From positions 1-64,000 of the forward strand of contig JAYRYJ010000007.1 in assembly GCA_041917055.1 (NCBI GenBank): a stretch of DNA of 64,000 nucleotides, read 5' to 3'. How positions within the stretch are numbered: position 1 is the first letter of the stretch; each line of letters opens with the position of its first letter. The DNA comes from Pseudaquidulcibacter sp041917055. GTDB taxonomy: Bacteria > Pseudomonadota > Alphaproteobacteria > Caulobacterales > Aquidulcibacteraceae. A program made the position numbers and the translations under genes. Below the pieces are notes generated by a model. It saw only the letters and a program-made list of their open reading frames with translations. It searched no databases and was not told where the DNA came from. Shown piece after piece: positions 15,900 through 23,929 of this stretch.

Positions 15900-17192
15900 T
15901 TATAGGGCATCAAATTCTTCACCCTCAATATACGGATTATTGGGGTCTTCTTTTCCTAATTGTTTGCGGATTTTTTTTAAATCTATTGCATCGGGTTGGA
16001 ACGGATAAGACGCGATATCAGATGGCGGACTATCGCCATATGGTCTGTCACATGCCGAAATATCTTCCGCAAATTTGCCTGGGCAGCCCGATGTTCTAAA
16101 GGCAATTCCGGCGTTTATGATTACGTCTAATTCCGGCGCGGGAAGGCCAAAATCAATAACGCGACCATGATTGTCAAAGCGCATTTGTTCAATGCGAACC
16201 CCGCAATAATCAATCATATAGCGCGCCAATTGAACCCTGCGCCATTGGTCGCGCGGGGTTGATGGCAAATGATCCATCAAAGAGCCTTTTTCAGGATAGA
16301 AACTGAAAAGATGCGAATGCCCGCCCATATCAACAAGGGCCTGTATGAGCGACAACATTTCAAACTCAGTTTCGCCCATGCCGACAATAATATGAGCACC
16401 GAATTTTTGCGGCCCGAAAATATCGCGCGCATCTTCAAGGATTTCCCAGTATTTTGACCATTTATGCGGGCTATCAACGCCTTTGCCACGCGTTCTTTCG
16501 AACAAATCAAGAGTTGCGGCATCAAGAGCGACGGTGAAAATGTCCGAACCCAAATCCTTGAGGTTTTTGACATCTTGGCGCGTCATGGTTGTTGGGTTTG
16601 ATAATATTGAAATCGGCATTGCGTCGGGGTCAACATATTTGGTCCAAGTTTTTAGAACCGACACAGTATCTTCGTCCGAACGCGGGTGGGTAATCATGGA
16701 AATGCACATTCTGTGGAATGGTGAAGCCGCAGGGTCTTTGCCCACAGTTTCGGCAACTTGCTCCATCGGGACAGCGGGCCAGTCAACGCGAATAAAATTG
16801 CGGTCGGCATAATTTCTTTCAGCTTCGCGGTGGCGCGCCAAACCGCAATAGGCGCAATTGGCGCGGCAGCCTTCAGGATAGGTCAAAAGAATGTTCAAGC
16901 AGCGTGTACATTCACAGCGGTGCATTTTGCCTGGCATAATTCCCAATGTAATCGCCGCTGCTGTTGAAAGCTGCACATATTCGGGCGATGTCATTTTTGG
17001 AGTAAGATAATTATTATTCGGCAAATAAACGCCCTCTGGAGCAATATCCATTGCTTTCACCGCCGCGCCATTCGCTTTATCTTTAGGCGTGCGAGCAGGG
17101 GCGCGCGGGTTCATAATATCGAATTGATTATAATCCAATTCGTCTTTGTCTGTCGGGCGTTGTGTTGCCCCTTCAGGCTTCAAGCAGGTCAT
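15900..17192 (-). CDS. lipS1: radical SAM lipoate synthase component, LipS1 type
   Basis: 430 residues. The radical SAM motif is Cys109-x3-Cys113-x2-Cys116 (GCRANCAYCGLA), preceded by a CxCxxC group (Cys93, 95, 98, HRCECTRC) fitting an auxiliary cluster. The biotin-synthase-like tail contains FRTSGCPG. With LipS2 it would insert the two sulfurs into octanoyl-LbpA, replacing LipA. The first 20 bases overlap lipT. The N-terminal 50 residues are poorly conserved in appearance and could be shorter. Assignment as S1 rather than S2 rests on length and the order sLpl-lipS1-lipT-lipS2. Confidence 0.82.
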   Translation of the reverse strand: MTCLKPEGATQRPTDKDELDYNQFDIMNPRAPARTPKDKANGAAVKAMDIAPEGVYLPNNNYLTPKMTSPEYVQLSTAAAITLGIMPGKMHRCECTRCLNILLTYPEGCRANCAYCGLARHREAERNYADRNFIRVDWPAVPMEQVAETVGKDPAASPFHRMCISMITHPRSDEDTVSVLKTWTKYVDPDAMPISILSNPTTMTRQDVKNLKDLGSDIFTVALDAATLDLFERTRGKGVDSPHKWSKYWEILEDARDIFGPQKFGAHIIVGMGETEFEMLSLIQALVDMGGHSHLFSFYPEKGSLMDHLPSTPRDQWRRVQLARYMIDYCGVRIEQMRFDNHGRVIDFGLPAPELDVIINAGIAFRTSGCPGKFAEDISACDRPYGDSPPSDIASYPFQPDAIDLKKIRKQLGKEDPNNPYIEGEEFDAL

Positions 17193-18282
17193 TTTCTTTT
17201 TCCTGTTCTATAGAGTTTGACCAATATTGCGGATAGGCAATCCAAGAATTGCGAAGGTCTTTCGCGCTTGGTTTTTGGGTTTTATGAATTTCCAATAGGT
17301 TTTTGAAATGGGCACGTGCGCGTCTTAGGCTTGAACCAAACATATCTTCAAGGTCTTCATAATATTCGTCGGTTGCGGTTTTGTCGCCTTTGAGGAATGA
17401 AACCGCGCATTCGCCCGCCATACGACCCGATATAATTGCTGCCGGAATGCCCGCCCCTGTGATTGGGTTAGTAAGCCCTGCGGCATCACCTGCTAATAAA
17501 ACCAAGGTGTCGGCGATTTCGCCATATGGTTTAAGCATTCCGCCAACCGGAATGGCGCCACCTGTATGATAGTGAATTTGATTTCTGACTTTGCCCTCAC
17601 TGACAAGGCGGGAATGAAGCGCGTCCAAAAGCGGTTTCATCAGATGTCTTTGGTTTTGGCAAACGCCAATTCCAAGATTGGCTTTGCCATTTTTTGGGAA
17701 TAGCCAAGCATAACCGCCGATATAATCGCCTGATAAATAAATATCGGTCGAAGACATTTTGACATTCAAATCAATTGTATATTGGCGGGTTTCAAGAAGT
17801 TCGGAATTAATTTTCCCGATTTTTGCGCCAACAATGGAGCGCGGCCCATCGGCACCTATGATAATTTTGGCTTTGATAATTTCGCCATCATTCAAAACCA
17901 CTGTACCGTCATCATTAATTTGCGCCCCGCGGGTAGCGAATTTTGTTTTTGCGCCACTTTCAATCGCGCGATTGACCAAAGCGGCATCAAATTCGTCACG
18001 ATTAATCATGCGGCCCGAAAATTTTTCGCGTCTGTCGGGGGCATCATTTTCAACGAAAGTGAACATGTCACTTATTAATTGAACTTCGGTTTCAAATGCG
18101 GCCAAGGTTTCATTGGTCAAAAGATTGGGCACAAATTCGGCGCATTGCACAGGAACACCCGCCTTGGGCTTGGAATCAATTCCTAAAACCGAAAGCCCAT
18201 TTTGCGCGCACACCATTGCGGCCCGCGCCCCAGCAGGGCCAAGGCCGATAACCAAAACATCGATGTTTTGGATTTCGCTCAT
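17173..18282 (-). CDS. lipT: LipT, FAD-dependent oxidoreductase of the lipoate assembly route
   Basis: 369 residues from the ATG at 18280-18282, which overlaps the lipS2 stop as ATGA. It belongs to the geranylgeranyl-reductase-like flavoproteins: N-terminal VLVIGLGPAGARAAMVCAQNG binds FAD, GADGPRSIVGAKIG is the second motif, and GDAAGLTNPITGAGIPAAI closes the site. Its fixed position between lipS1 and lipS2 in sHdr clusters suggests it supplies electrons for the LipS reaction. That role is an inference from context. Confidence 0.87.
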   Translation of the reverse strand: MSEIQNIDVLVIGLGPAGARAAMVCAQNGLSVLGIDSKPKAGVPVQCAEFVPNLLTNETLAAFETEVQLISDMFTFVENDAPDRREKFSGRMINRDEFDAALVNRAIESGAKTKFATRGAQINDDGTVVLNDGEIIKAKIIIGADGPRSIVGAKIGKINSELLETRQYTIDLNVKMSSTDIYLSGDYIGGYAWLFPKNGKANLGIGVCQNQRHLMKPLLDALHSRLVSEGKVRNQIHYHTGGAIPVGGMLKPYGEIADTLVLLAGDAAGLTNPITGAGIPAAIISGRMAGECAVSFLKGDKTATDEYYEDLEDMFGSSLRRARAHFKNLLEIHKTQKPSAKDLRNSWIAYPQYWSNSIEQEKENDLLEA

Positions 18283-19304
18283 GCAGCACATGCCCTTTTA
18301 ATTTCTGTGTCACCGATTTTTATGGAACAGCACGAATGGGCTTGTTCATATTTGCGGCCCGTCATTTTTGCGATTGCGACCGCGCCATCAGCCGGGAAGG
18401 CGATGCCATCAAGCCCCGCCATAATTGCATATGCATCGGTAATTCGTTTATGCATTCCGGGTGGACGCGCGCAGCCCAAAAGCACTTTGCGATTGCCCAT
18501 TTTTTGACGCGCTTTTAGGAAAATTTCGCCGACATCATTTGTGCTAGGCGTGATAAAAGTTCCGGCCTTGGCATAGAACGGCATAATAACCACCAAAACC
18601 AAAGAATTGACAGGATAGCGCGCCACCATATCAAGGGCGTATTCCTCACCCAATAGTTTCCCGTAATGAAGACCAATAACAATATGCGGCACAATATCCA
18701 TCTTAGTTTGCGTCAAAGCGTCCAAAGTGGTTTCAAAATCGGCGACATCACGCTTTAAATGGTAAACTTGTTCAATAGTTTCTTGGGCGCCTATTATGTC
18801 GGTCATTGCGGTATCAACGCCTGCAGCTTCCATTCTTTTTGCGCCCGCGACATCAGTAAGAGCAGTATGAATTGCGATTTTTAAGTTGGGGAAATCGCGT
18901 TTTAATCCTTCAACAACCGGATAGAATTTTTCATATTTGATTTCGTTTTTGCGATTTGAACCACCTGATAATAAAAATCCTTGCAGGTTTTGCAGCATGA
19001 CTAGATCGCGCACCTTTTGATCAAGAACTTCAGGCGAAGTTGCGGCAATCATAGGCTTTAGAATTTCTTTTTGGCAATGATCGCAATTCAATGCGCAATC
19101 GGCGGCAGTTATTGAAAAAGCAGGGAATGAATTTTTTGAACAACCCGATAATTCGTCAGTTTCATATTCCTTAAAAGTCGGCGACGAAAAACGCAAAGTG
19201 GAGAAATTGGGCGAAAAATTCGCTTCCATTCGCTCAACCAAATCGCGGTCAAATTCAGCGTCTTCAAAAGCTGAAATTGCATCCAATTGCGAGTACCAAC
19301 TCAT
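18279..19304 (-). CDS. lipS2: radical SAM lipoate synthase component, LipS2 type
   Basis: 341 residues from the ATG at 19302-19304, preceded by GTCGGGAGTG; 25 upstream in-frame residues lack a ribosome binding site. The radical SAM motif is Cys70-x3-Cys74-x2-Cys77 (DCALNCDHCQ). Other cysteines at Cys55 and in the C-terminal LGCARPPGMHKR and HSCCSIK segments may bind an auxiliary cluster. It partners LipS1 in sulfur insertion. It heads the lipS2-lipT-lipS1 run, which is joined by overlapping codons. Confidence 0.82.
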   Translation of the reverse strand: MSWYSQLDAISAFEDAEFDRDLVERMEANFSPNFSTLRFSSPTFKEYETDELSGCSKNSFPAFSITAADCALNCDHCQKEILKPMIAATSPEVLDQKVRDLVMLQNLQGFLLSGGSNRKNEIKYEKFYPVVEGLKRDFPNLKIAIHTALTDVAGAKRMEAAGVDTAMTDIIGAQETIEQVYHLKRDVADFETTLDALTQTKMDIVPHIVIGLHYGKLLGEEYALDMVARYPVNSLVLVVIMPFYAKAGTFITPSTNDVGEIFLKARQKMGNRKVLLGCARPPGMHKRITDAYAIMAGLDGIAFPADGAVAIAKMTGRKYEQAHSCCSIKIGDTEIKRACAA

Positions 19305-19330
19305 AATCACTCCCGACTTATTATTAATTG

Positions 19331-19344
19331 CTAATATACTAATA
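19331..19344 (-). promoter_or_regulatory. 14-base AT-rich motif upstream of lipS2
   Basis: On the minus strand the sequence is TATTAGTATATTAG, ending 27 bases upstream of the lipS2 start. An identical 14-mer lies on the plus strand at 20535-20548 in the divergent promoter region of the same cluster. It may be a shared operator or an extended promoter element. Confidence 0.3.
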
Positions 19345-19391
19345 CCTACAAAAATATATTTGTGAAGCGCAATTTTCAATGTGGCGATTTA

Positions 19392-20486
19392 TCACCTAAG
19401 TTTATCGCATATTTCCATAATTTCTTTGCGGATTTCGCCATTGTTAGGCGGGTCGAGCAAACCATTGAGCCAGTATGGCGCGATTTCATCTTCATCAATC
19501 AAATCACTTTCGAGTTTTGACAGGATATTTTTGGTCTTTTCATTAATTGGCGCATGAAAATCAAAACCGCCAATCATTCCCCACAATGCCGCCCAAGTCC
19601 GCGCGACATTCCATGGATTATAGCCACCACCGCCAAGTACGACATTCTTATCACAAATCTGCAAAAGCCGATTTATAGTCTCCAAAAACAGCGAATTGGA
19701 CAATTGCATTTTTGAAAGCGGGTCGCCTTTCAAACAATCCGCACCCGCTGTTATTACTAAGGCCTGCGGGGAAAAATCCGAGATTACTGGAATACAAAAA
19801 TCAATAATACGCGAATATTCGCTATCATTCACAAACTGCGGCAATGGAATATTCACAATCGCGCGCTTCAAATCAAATGCGAATTCACCCGAATAAGGAA
19901 AGCGATTTTCTTCATGGATAGATAGCGTCAGGACATTAGCGTCATTTTCAAATGCAAGTTCAACGCCGTCGCCGTGATGGGCATCAATATCGATATAGGC
20001 AATGCGCTCTATTCCCAGTTTCTTGAGTTCCAAAATCGCAAACACAGGGTCATTCAGATAGCAAAAACCCGATGCTTTATCCTTTTTTCCATGATGTGTA
20101 CCGCCGCCAGGGTGAAAAACGGTGCAGTTTTGCACAGCCAATTGCGCCGCCTTTATCGAACCGCCGACAGTGGCGCGCGCCCGATTAAAAAAGCCTTCAA
20201 ATAATGGATTTTCAAAATTTCCAAAATTGAATTTTTCGCGAACTTCTTGGCTTATTGTTAATTTCTGTGCAGCGTTTTCAAGTGCATCAATATATACTGG
20301 ATTATGAAATTGTTTCAAAACATTGTTGTCAGGAAGCGAAAATCCTGAAATCATATTTTCATTCGCCCAATTCATCGAATCAATAATGTCAAAAACGCTC
20401 AAAAGGCGCGAAATTGCCAGCGGGTGATTATTCCCCCAAGCCTTATGTGAAAAAATTTCGTGAAAAATCAGATAGTTTTGCCGCAT
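19392..20486 (-). CDS. histone deacetylase / acetylpolyamine amidohydrolase family protein (AcuC-like)
   Basis: 364 residues with the class I deacetylase fold. The catalytic and zinc-site motifs are intact: HPGGGTHHGKKDKASGFCYLND, IDIDAHHGDGVELAF and GGGGYNPWNVARTWA. These metal-dependent enzymes remove acyl groups from lysine or polyamines; the bacterial AcuC branch regulates acetyl-CoA synthetase. The gene lies 87 bases upstream of lipS2 on the same strand and divergent from dsrE2. Whether it belongs to the sulfur cluster is unclear. Confidence 0.87.
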   Translation of the reverse strand: MRQNYLIFHEIFSHKAWGNNHPLAISRLLSVFDIIDSMNWANENMISGFSLPDNNVLKQFHNPVYIDALENAAQKLTISQEVREKFNFGNFENPLFEGFFNRARATVGGSIKAAQLAVQNCTVFHPGGGTHHGKKDKASGFCYLNDPVFAILELKKLGIERIAYIDIDAHHGDGVELAFENDANVLTLSIHEENRFPYSGEFAFDLKRAIVNIPLPQFVNDSEYSRIIDFCIPVISDFSPQALVITAGADCLKGDPLSKMQLSNSLFLETINRLLQICDKNVVLGGGGYNPWNVARTWAALWGMIGGFDFHAPINEKTKNILSKLESDLIDEDEIAPYWLNGLLDPPNNGEIRKEIMEICDKLR

Positions 20487-20534
20487 TGCGAAATATTGTC
20501 CTGCGTCAAAATAAACTTTGCGCTTGCGAATTAT

Positions 20535-20548
20535 TATTAGTATATTAG
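20535..20548 (+). promoter_or_regulatory. 14-base AT-rich motif in the divergent HDAC-dsrE2 region
   Basis: TATTAGTATATTAG on the plus strand, identical to the inverse copy upstream of lipS2 at 19331-19344. It lies 49 bases upstream of the deacetylase gene start and 159 bases upstream of dsrE2. It contains a direct repeat of TTAG spaced by four bases. Confidence 0.3.
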
Positions 20549-20615
20549 ACTATCGTCAAATTAGGCATAGCTAATGTATAAACCTATATCAGGGTGGAAG
20601 ATTGTAAAAACATAA

Positions 20616-20643
20616 TTTTCGAATTTCGTTTGAGATTCGAAAA
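20616..20643. promoter_or_regulatory. perfect inverted repeat upstream of dsrE2, candidate operator
   Basis: TTTTCGAAT (20616-20624) and ATTCGAAAA (20635-20643) are perfect 9-base complements around a 10-base spacer. The site is 64 bases upstream of the dsrE2 start codon, so it would overlap or follow the promoter. The half-site ATTCGAA also occurs beside the dsrE3C promoter. The best candidate ligand is the cluster's ArsR-type regulator. Confidence 0.5.
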
Positions 20644-20706
20644 TATTTTTCAAACTGCCTCCTGTATATCGGTTTATTTTTGATGGATAAGACCGAGGAG
20701 GGTTAT

Positions 20707-21201
20707 ATGGGTCAAGATTCAAACAATAAATCAATGTCAATCATTGTGACCAAAGGCACGCTGGATTGGGCCTATCCGCCATTTATTTTGGCGACAACTG
20801 CGGCGGCAATGGACGTTGATGTTACAATGTTTTTCACATTCTATGGTCTTGGCCTTTTAAAGAAAGACATGAATTTGAAAGTTTCGACTTTGGGCAATCC
20901 GGCAATGGAAATGCCGATGGGCGGCGGTCATATGCAAATGCCAAATATTATGGGCATGTTGCCAGGCATGACTGACTTAACAAGCGCCATGATGAAAGAC
21001 ATGATTAAGAAAAAAGGTGTCGCATCTATTGAACAATTGCGCGAAGCCGCAATTTTGTCTGACGTGAAAATCATTGCCTGCCAAATGACTATGGATCTTT
21101 TTGAATACAAAAATTCCGACATGATTGATGGTGTCGAATATGGTGGTGCCGCAACCTATATGGAACAGGCATTGAAATCTGATATCAATCTTTACATTTA
21201 A
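20707..21201 (+). CDS. dsrE2: DsrE2-family sulfurtransferase-like protein
   Basis: 164 residues from the ATG at 20707, chosen because GAGGAGG lies upstream. It is a DsrE-fold protein of the larger DsrE2 group. The only cysteine is Cys125 (KIIACQMTMDLF), in the position expected for the persulfide site. The middle is unusually rich in methionine and glycine (MEMPMGGGHMQMPNIMGMLPGM). The stretch AYPPFILATTAAAMDVDVTMFFTFYG is hydrophobic, and membrane association has been suggested for this group. It heads the operon dsrE2-tusA-fadL-yeiH, diverging from the deacetylase gene. Confidence 0.86.
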   Translation: MGQDSNNKSMSIIVTKGTLDWAYPPFILATTAAAMDVDVTMFFTFYGLGLLKKDMNLKVSTLGNPAMEMPMGGGHMQMPNIMGMLPGMTDLTSAMMKDMIKKKGVASIEQLREAAILSDVKIIACQMTMDLFEYKNSDMIDGVEYGGAATYMEQALKSDINLYI

Positions 21202-21236
21202 GCCATTGAATTAATTAATTATTGGAAGGAAAAAAT

Positions 21237-21464
21237 ATGGCAGATCAAACTTTAGATGCAAAAGGCCTTAATTGCCCATTGCCAATCTTGAATGCGAAAA
21301 AAGCATTGAAAACAATGGACAATGGTCAGACCTTGGAAATTCTTGCGACCGACCCTGGTTCAATCAAGGATTTTGAAGCATTTTGCCGCACAACCGGCAA
21401 TAAAATGGTCGAACAAAATCAAGACGGTAACGTGTTCCGTTTCGTCATCGAGCGCGTGGCTTAA
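21237..21464 (+). CDS. tusA: TusA-family sulfur carrier
   Basis: 75 residues from the ATG at 21237 after GGAAGGAAAA. The active site is Cys13 in the CPxP signature (LNCPLPILNAKKAL). TusA proteins carry persulfide sulfur in the cytoplasm. In sulfur oxidisers they hand it to DsrE-type proteins and on to the oxidising complex. The gene follows dsrE2 by 35 bases, consistent with a dedicated sulfur-relay pair rather than the tRNA-thiolation TusA. Confidence 0.93.
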   Translation: MADQTLDAKGLNCPLPILNAKKALKTMDNGQTLEILATDPGSIKDFEAFCRTTGNKMVEQNQDGNVFRFVIERVA

Positions 21465-21565
21465 AAAGTTTTAAGCGCAATTATTTCGAACCCTTGGTGT
21501 CGGTGGCGGCAAATCGCAAACCGCCTTTAAGTGACCCACCGTGTTCCATTATCGTGGAGGGTATT

Positions 21566-22864
21566 ATGAAAAGTATCATGTTAAAAATCTCAATTCCCGC
21601 TTTGGCAATTGCAATGTTTGCAGGTTCTGCATTTGCAACTGAAGGCTATTTCCAAAACGGCACATCGACTGTTTCTAAATCTGTTGTAGGTGCTGATATC
21701 GCTAATGCACGCGACGCTTTAGCAAGTGCGCAAAACCCTGCGGGCATTTTGGGTATTGGCAATCAAATGAGCGTTGGGGTTACAGTTTTCAATCCGGTTC
21801 GCGGTTTCACTGGTGTGACTGCAGCAGGTGGCGGCTCTTTGACACCAACCGGAAAAATTGAATCGCAATCGGAATATTTCCCGGTTCCTGCCTTTGGTTA
21901 TGTTCGCCAAATTGATGCCAATTCTGCTTTTGCAGTTTCAGTTTATGGCAACGGCGGCATGAACACAAATTATGAAGATAGTGTTCAACCACGCACAATA
22001 ATGACCCCAGGTGGCGCAATGCCATGTGCGGGCGTTTTCTGTGCCGGTAAAGCCGGCGTCAGCCTCAACCAATTGTTCGTATCGGCAACTTATGCACGCA
22101 AACTAAACGATACTTTTAGTGTCGGTGTTTCACCAATGTTTGTTCTTCAAGGATTTAAATCCTATGGCCTTCAAATGTTTGGTTCAGCGTCATCAAATGC
22201 CGCTAAAATGACCAATAATCAAACTGATTGGGGCAAAGGTCTTGGAATTCGTCTTGGTGCTGAAGTGAAATTAAGCCCGAATTTGCGTCTTGGTTTGGCC
22301 TATCAGCCAAAAATCAATATGTCAGAATTTGATGAATACGCAGGTCTTTTCGCCGACAAAGGTGATTTTGACGTCCCTGCGAACTATACAATTGGTGCGG
22401 CTTTTGATGTATCACCTGCCACTACTTTGATGTTTGCATATCGCAATATTGCATATTCTGATGTTGGTTCAATCGGCAATGCAACAACCGTAATGCTTCC
22501 ATTCGGTTCAGCAAATGGCCCTGGTTTCGGCTGGGAAGATGTCAGCGCTTATAAATTTGGTGTTTCGCATAAATACAGCGACGCGCTTACAATTCGTGGC
22601 GGCGTTTCTTCGAACAATAATCCGATTGGGTCCGAAGATGTAACCTTGAATATTCTTGCGCCGGGTGTGCAAAAACTTCATGTTGCTGGTGGCGTAACCT
22701 ATGATTTGGGCGGCGGCAATTCGCTTGACCTAAGCTTGACTTATTCACCTGAAAGCAAAGTGACAGGTATTGAAGTTTCACCAATGGGTCCAAATCCAAC
22801 CCATACAAATGAACTTTATATGCGCCAAATCGAACTTGGTTTCACTTGGAATAAAAAATTCTAA
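21566..22864 (+). CDS. FadL/OmpP1/TodX-family outer-membrane transporter
   Basis: 432 residues from the ATG at 21566, preceded by GTGGAGG; an upstream frame extension is not a signal peptide. A Sec signal peptide of 24 residues ends FAGSAFA, giving a mature N-terminus TEGYFQNGTSTVSKSVVGADIANARDA, the hatch region typical of FadL. The C-terminus ends with an aromatic-rich beta strand (IELGFTWNKKF) as in outer-membrane barrels. FadL proteins import hydrophobic molecules. Its place after dsrE2 and tusA suggests uptake of a hydrophobic or organic sulfur compound, which is inference. Confidence 0.88.
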   Translation: MKSIMLKISIPALAIAMFAGSAFATEGYFQNGTSTVSKSVVGADIANARDALASAQNPAGILGIGNQMSVGVTVFNPVRGFTGVTAAGGGSLTPTGKIESQSEYFPVPAFGYVRQIDANSAFAVSVYGNGGMNTNYEDSVQPRTIMTPGGAMPCAGVFCAGKAGVSLNQLFVSATYARKLNDTFSVGVSPMFVLQGFKSYGLQMFGSASSNAAKMTNNQTDWGKGLGIRLGAEVKLSPNLRLGLAYQPKINMSEFDEYAGLFADKGDFDVPANYTIGAAFDVSPATTLMFAYRNIAYSDVGSIGNATTVMLPFGSANGPGFGWEDVSAYKFGVSHKYSDALTIRGGVSSNNNPIGSEDVTLNILAPGVQKLHVAGGVTYDLGGGNSLDLSLTYSPESKVTGIEVSPMGPNPTHTNELYMRQIELGFTWNKKF

Positions 22865-22876
22865 CATCTTAAGTGG

Positions 22877-22898
22877 CGGGCGCGGTAATACGCGCCCG
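22877..22898 (+). terminator. GC-rich hairpin between fadL and yeiH genes
   Basis: CGGGCGCG and CGCGCCCG form a perfect 8-base stem around the loop GTAATA, 12 bases after the fadL stop codon. Only a short T-rich stretch follows (TTTCAT). It may be a partial terminator that lowers expression of the downstream exporter, or an mRNA-stabilising end. Confidence 0.45.
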
Positions 22899-22918
22899 TT
22901 TCATATCAGGGGGCAAAT

Positions 22919-23917
22919 TTGGATAAAATAATCGGCACAATTAAGAAATATTATCCCGGCGTCGCAATTTCGATTGCATTGGGGATTTGTTCGAGTGCAA
23001 TAAGTGCGCGTTATGGCGTGCCCGTAATGTTGATTGCGCTTCTAATTGGTTTGGCGGCGCATTTTCTTTATGACAATGAAAAAGTCAAAGTCGGCATTGA
23101 TTGGACCGCGCGCGGTATTTTGCGCATTGGTATTGCACTTTTGGGCTTTAGAATTGCGGTCAATGACGTGATTGCGGTTGGACCCGAACGCCTCGGCCTT
23201 GTGCTTGGTGCAATGGCGATTACACTTATTAGTGGCGTTTATATTGGTCGCGCCTTGGGGCAGACGCGTGAATTTGGCGCTTTAAGCGCGGGGGCAACGG
23301 CGGTTTGCGGCGTTTCTGCCGCTATAGCGATTTCCGCCGTCTTGCCAAAGCGCGAAAACGAAGATCGTGATCTGGCGGTTACGGTTGCGGGTGTTACGAC
23401 CCTTAGCACTGTCGCTATGATTGCTTATCCTTTGGTTACCCATTATTTCGGTATGAGTGATAGCGAGGCGGGCGTTTTATTCGGCGGCACAATCCATGAC
23501 GTTGCCCAAGTCGCAGGTGCAGGATATTCAATTTCACAAAAAACCGGTGATTTAGCGACTTTGGTGAAAATGTTCCGCGTTGCAGCGCTCTTACCGATGG
23601 TTATTGCGATTTTCTTCTGGCTTGGGGACAAAAGCCAAAAAGGTGAAGGTGGAACAAAGACCCAATATTTCCCACCATTTTTGATTGCCTTTTTCATTTT
23701 CGGCGCATTGAATTCAGTTCATGTTGTGCCGCAACCGGTCGTCAAAATCGGCACAGAGGCCGCGAAATTCTTCCTATTAATTTCAATTGCCGCAATCGGA
23801 GTGAAAACTGATTTGCGTAAAATAATTGCCGTTGGTTGGAAACCATTCGTCCTTTTAGTTCTTGAAACCCTTGTGATGTTGGGTGTGGTTTTAGCGGGTG
23901 TTTTATTGATGCGTTAA
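22919..23917 (+). CDS. YeiH/UPF0324-family membrane protein, putative sulfate/sulfite exporter
   Basis: 332 residues starting with TTG at 22919 after AGGGGG. It has about ten hydrophobic segments and the family motifs ALLGFRIAV, GATAVCGVSAAIA and GGTIHDVAQVAGAGYSIS. This family (Pfam Cons_hypoth698) is listed as putative sulfate exporters. In a cell producing sulfite or sulfate in the cytoplasm, an exporter of this kind is expected, and its operon with dsrE2 and tusA supports that. Direct transport evidence for the family is limited. It converges with glgA with 12 bases between stops. Confidence 0.85.
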   Translation: MDKIIGTIKKYYPGVAISIALGICSSAISARYGVPVMLIALLIGLAAHFLYDNEKVKVGIDWTARGILRIGIALLGFRIAVNDVIAVGPERLGLVLGAMAITLISGVYIGRALGQTREFGALSAGATAVCGVSAAIAISAVLPKRENEDRDLAVTVAGVTTLSTVAMIAYPLVTHYFGMSDSEAGVLFGGTIHDVAQVAGAGYSISQKTGDLATLVKMFRVAALLPMVIAIFFWLGDKSQKGEGGTKTQYFPPFLIAFFIFGALNSVHVVPQPVVKIGTEAAKFFLLISIAAIGVKTDLRKIIAVGWKPFVLLVLETLVMLGVVLAGVLLMR

Positions 23918-23929
23918 TTAGTGCTAAAC

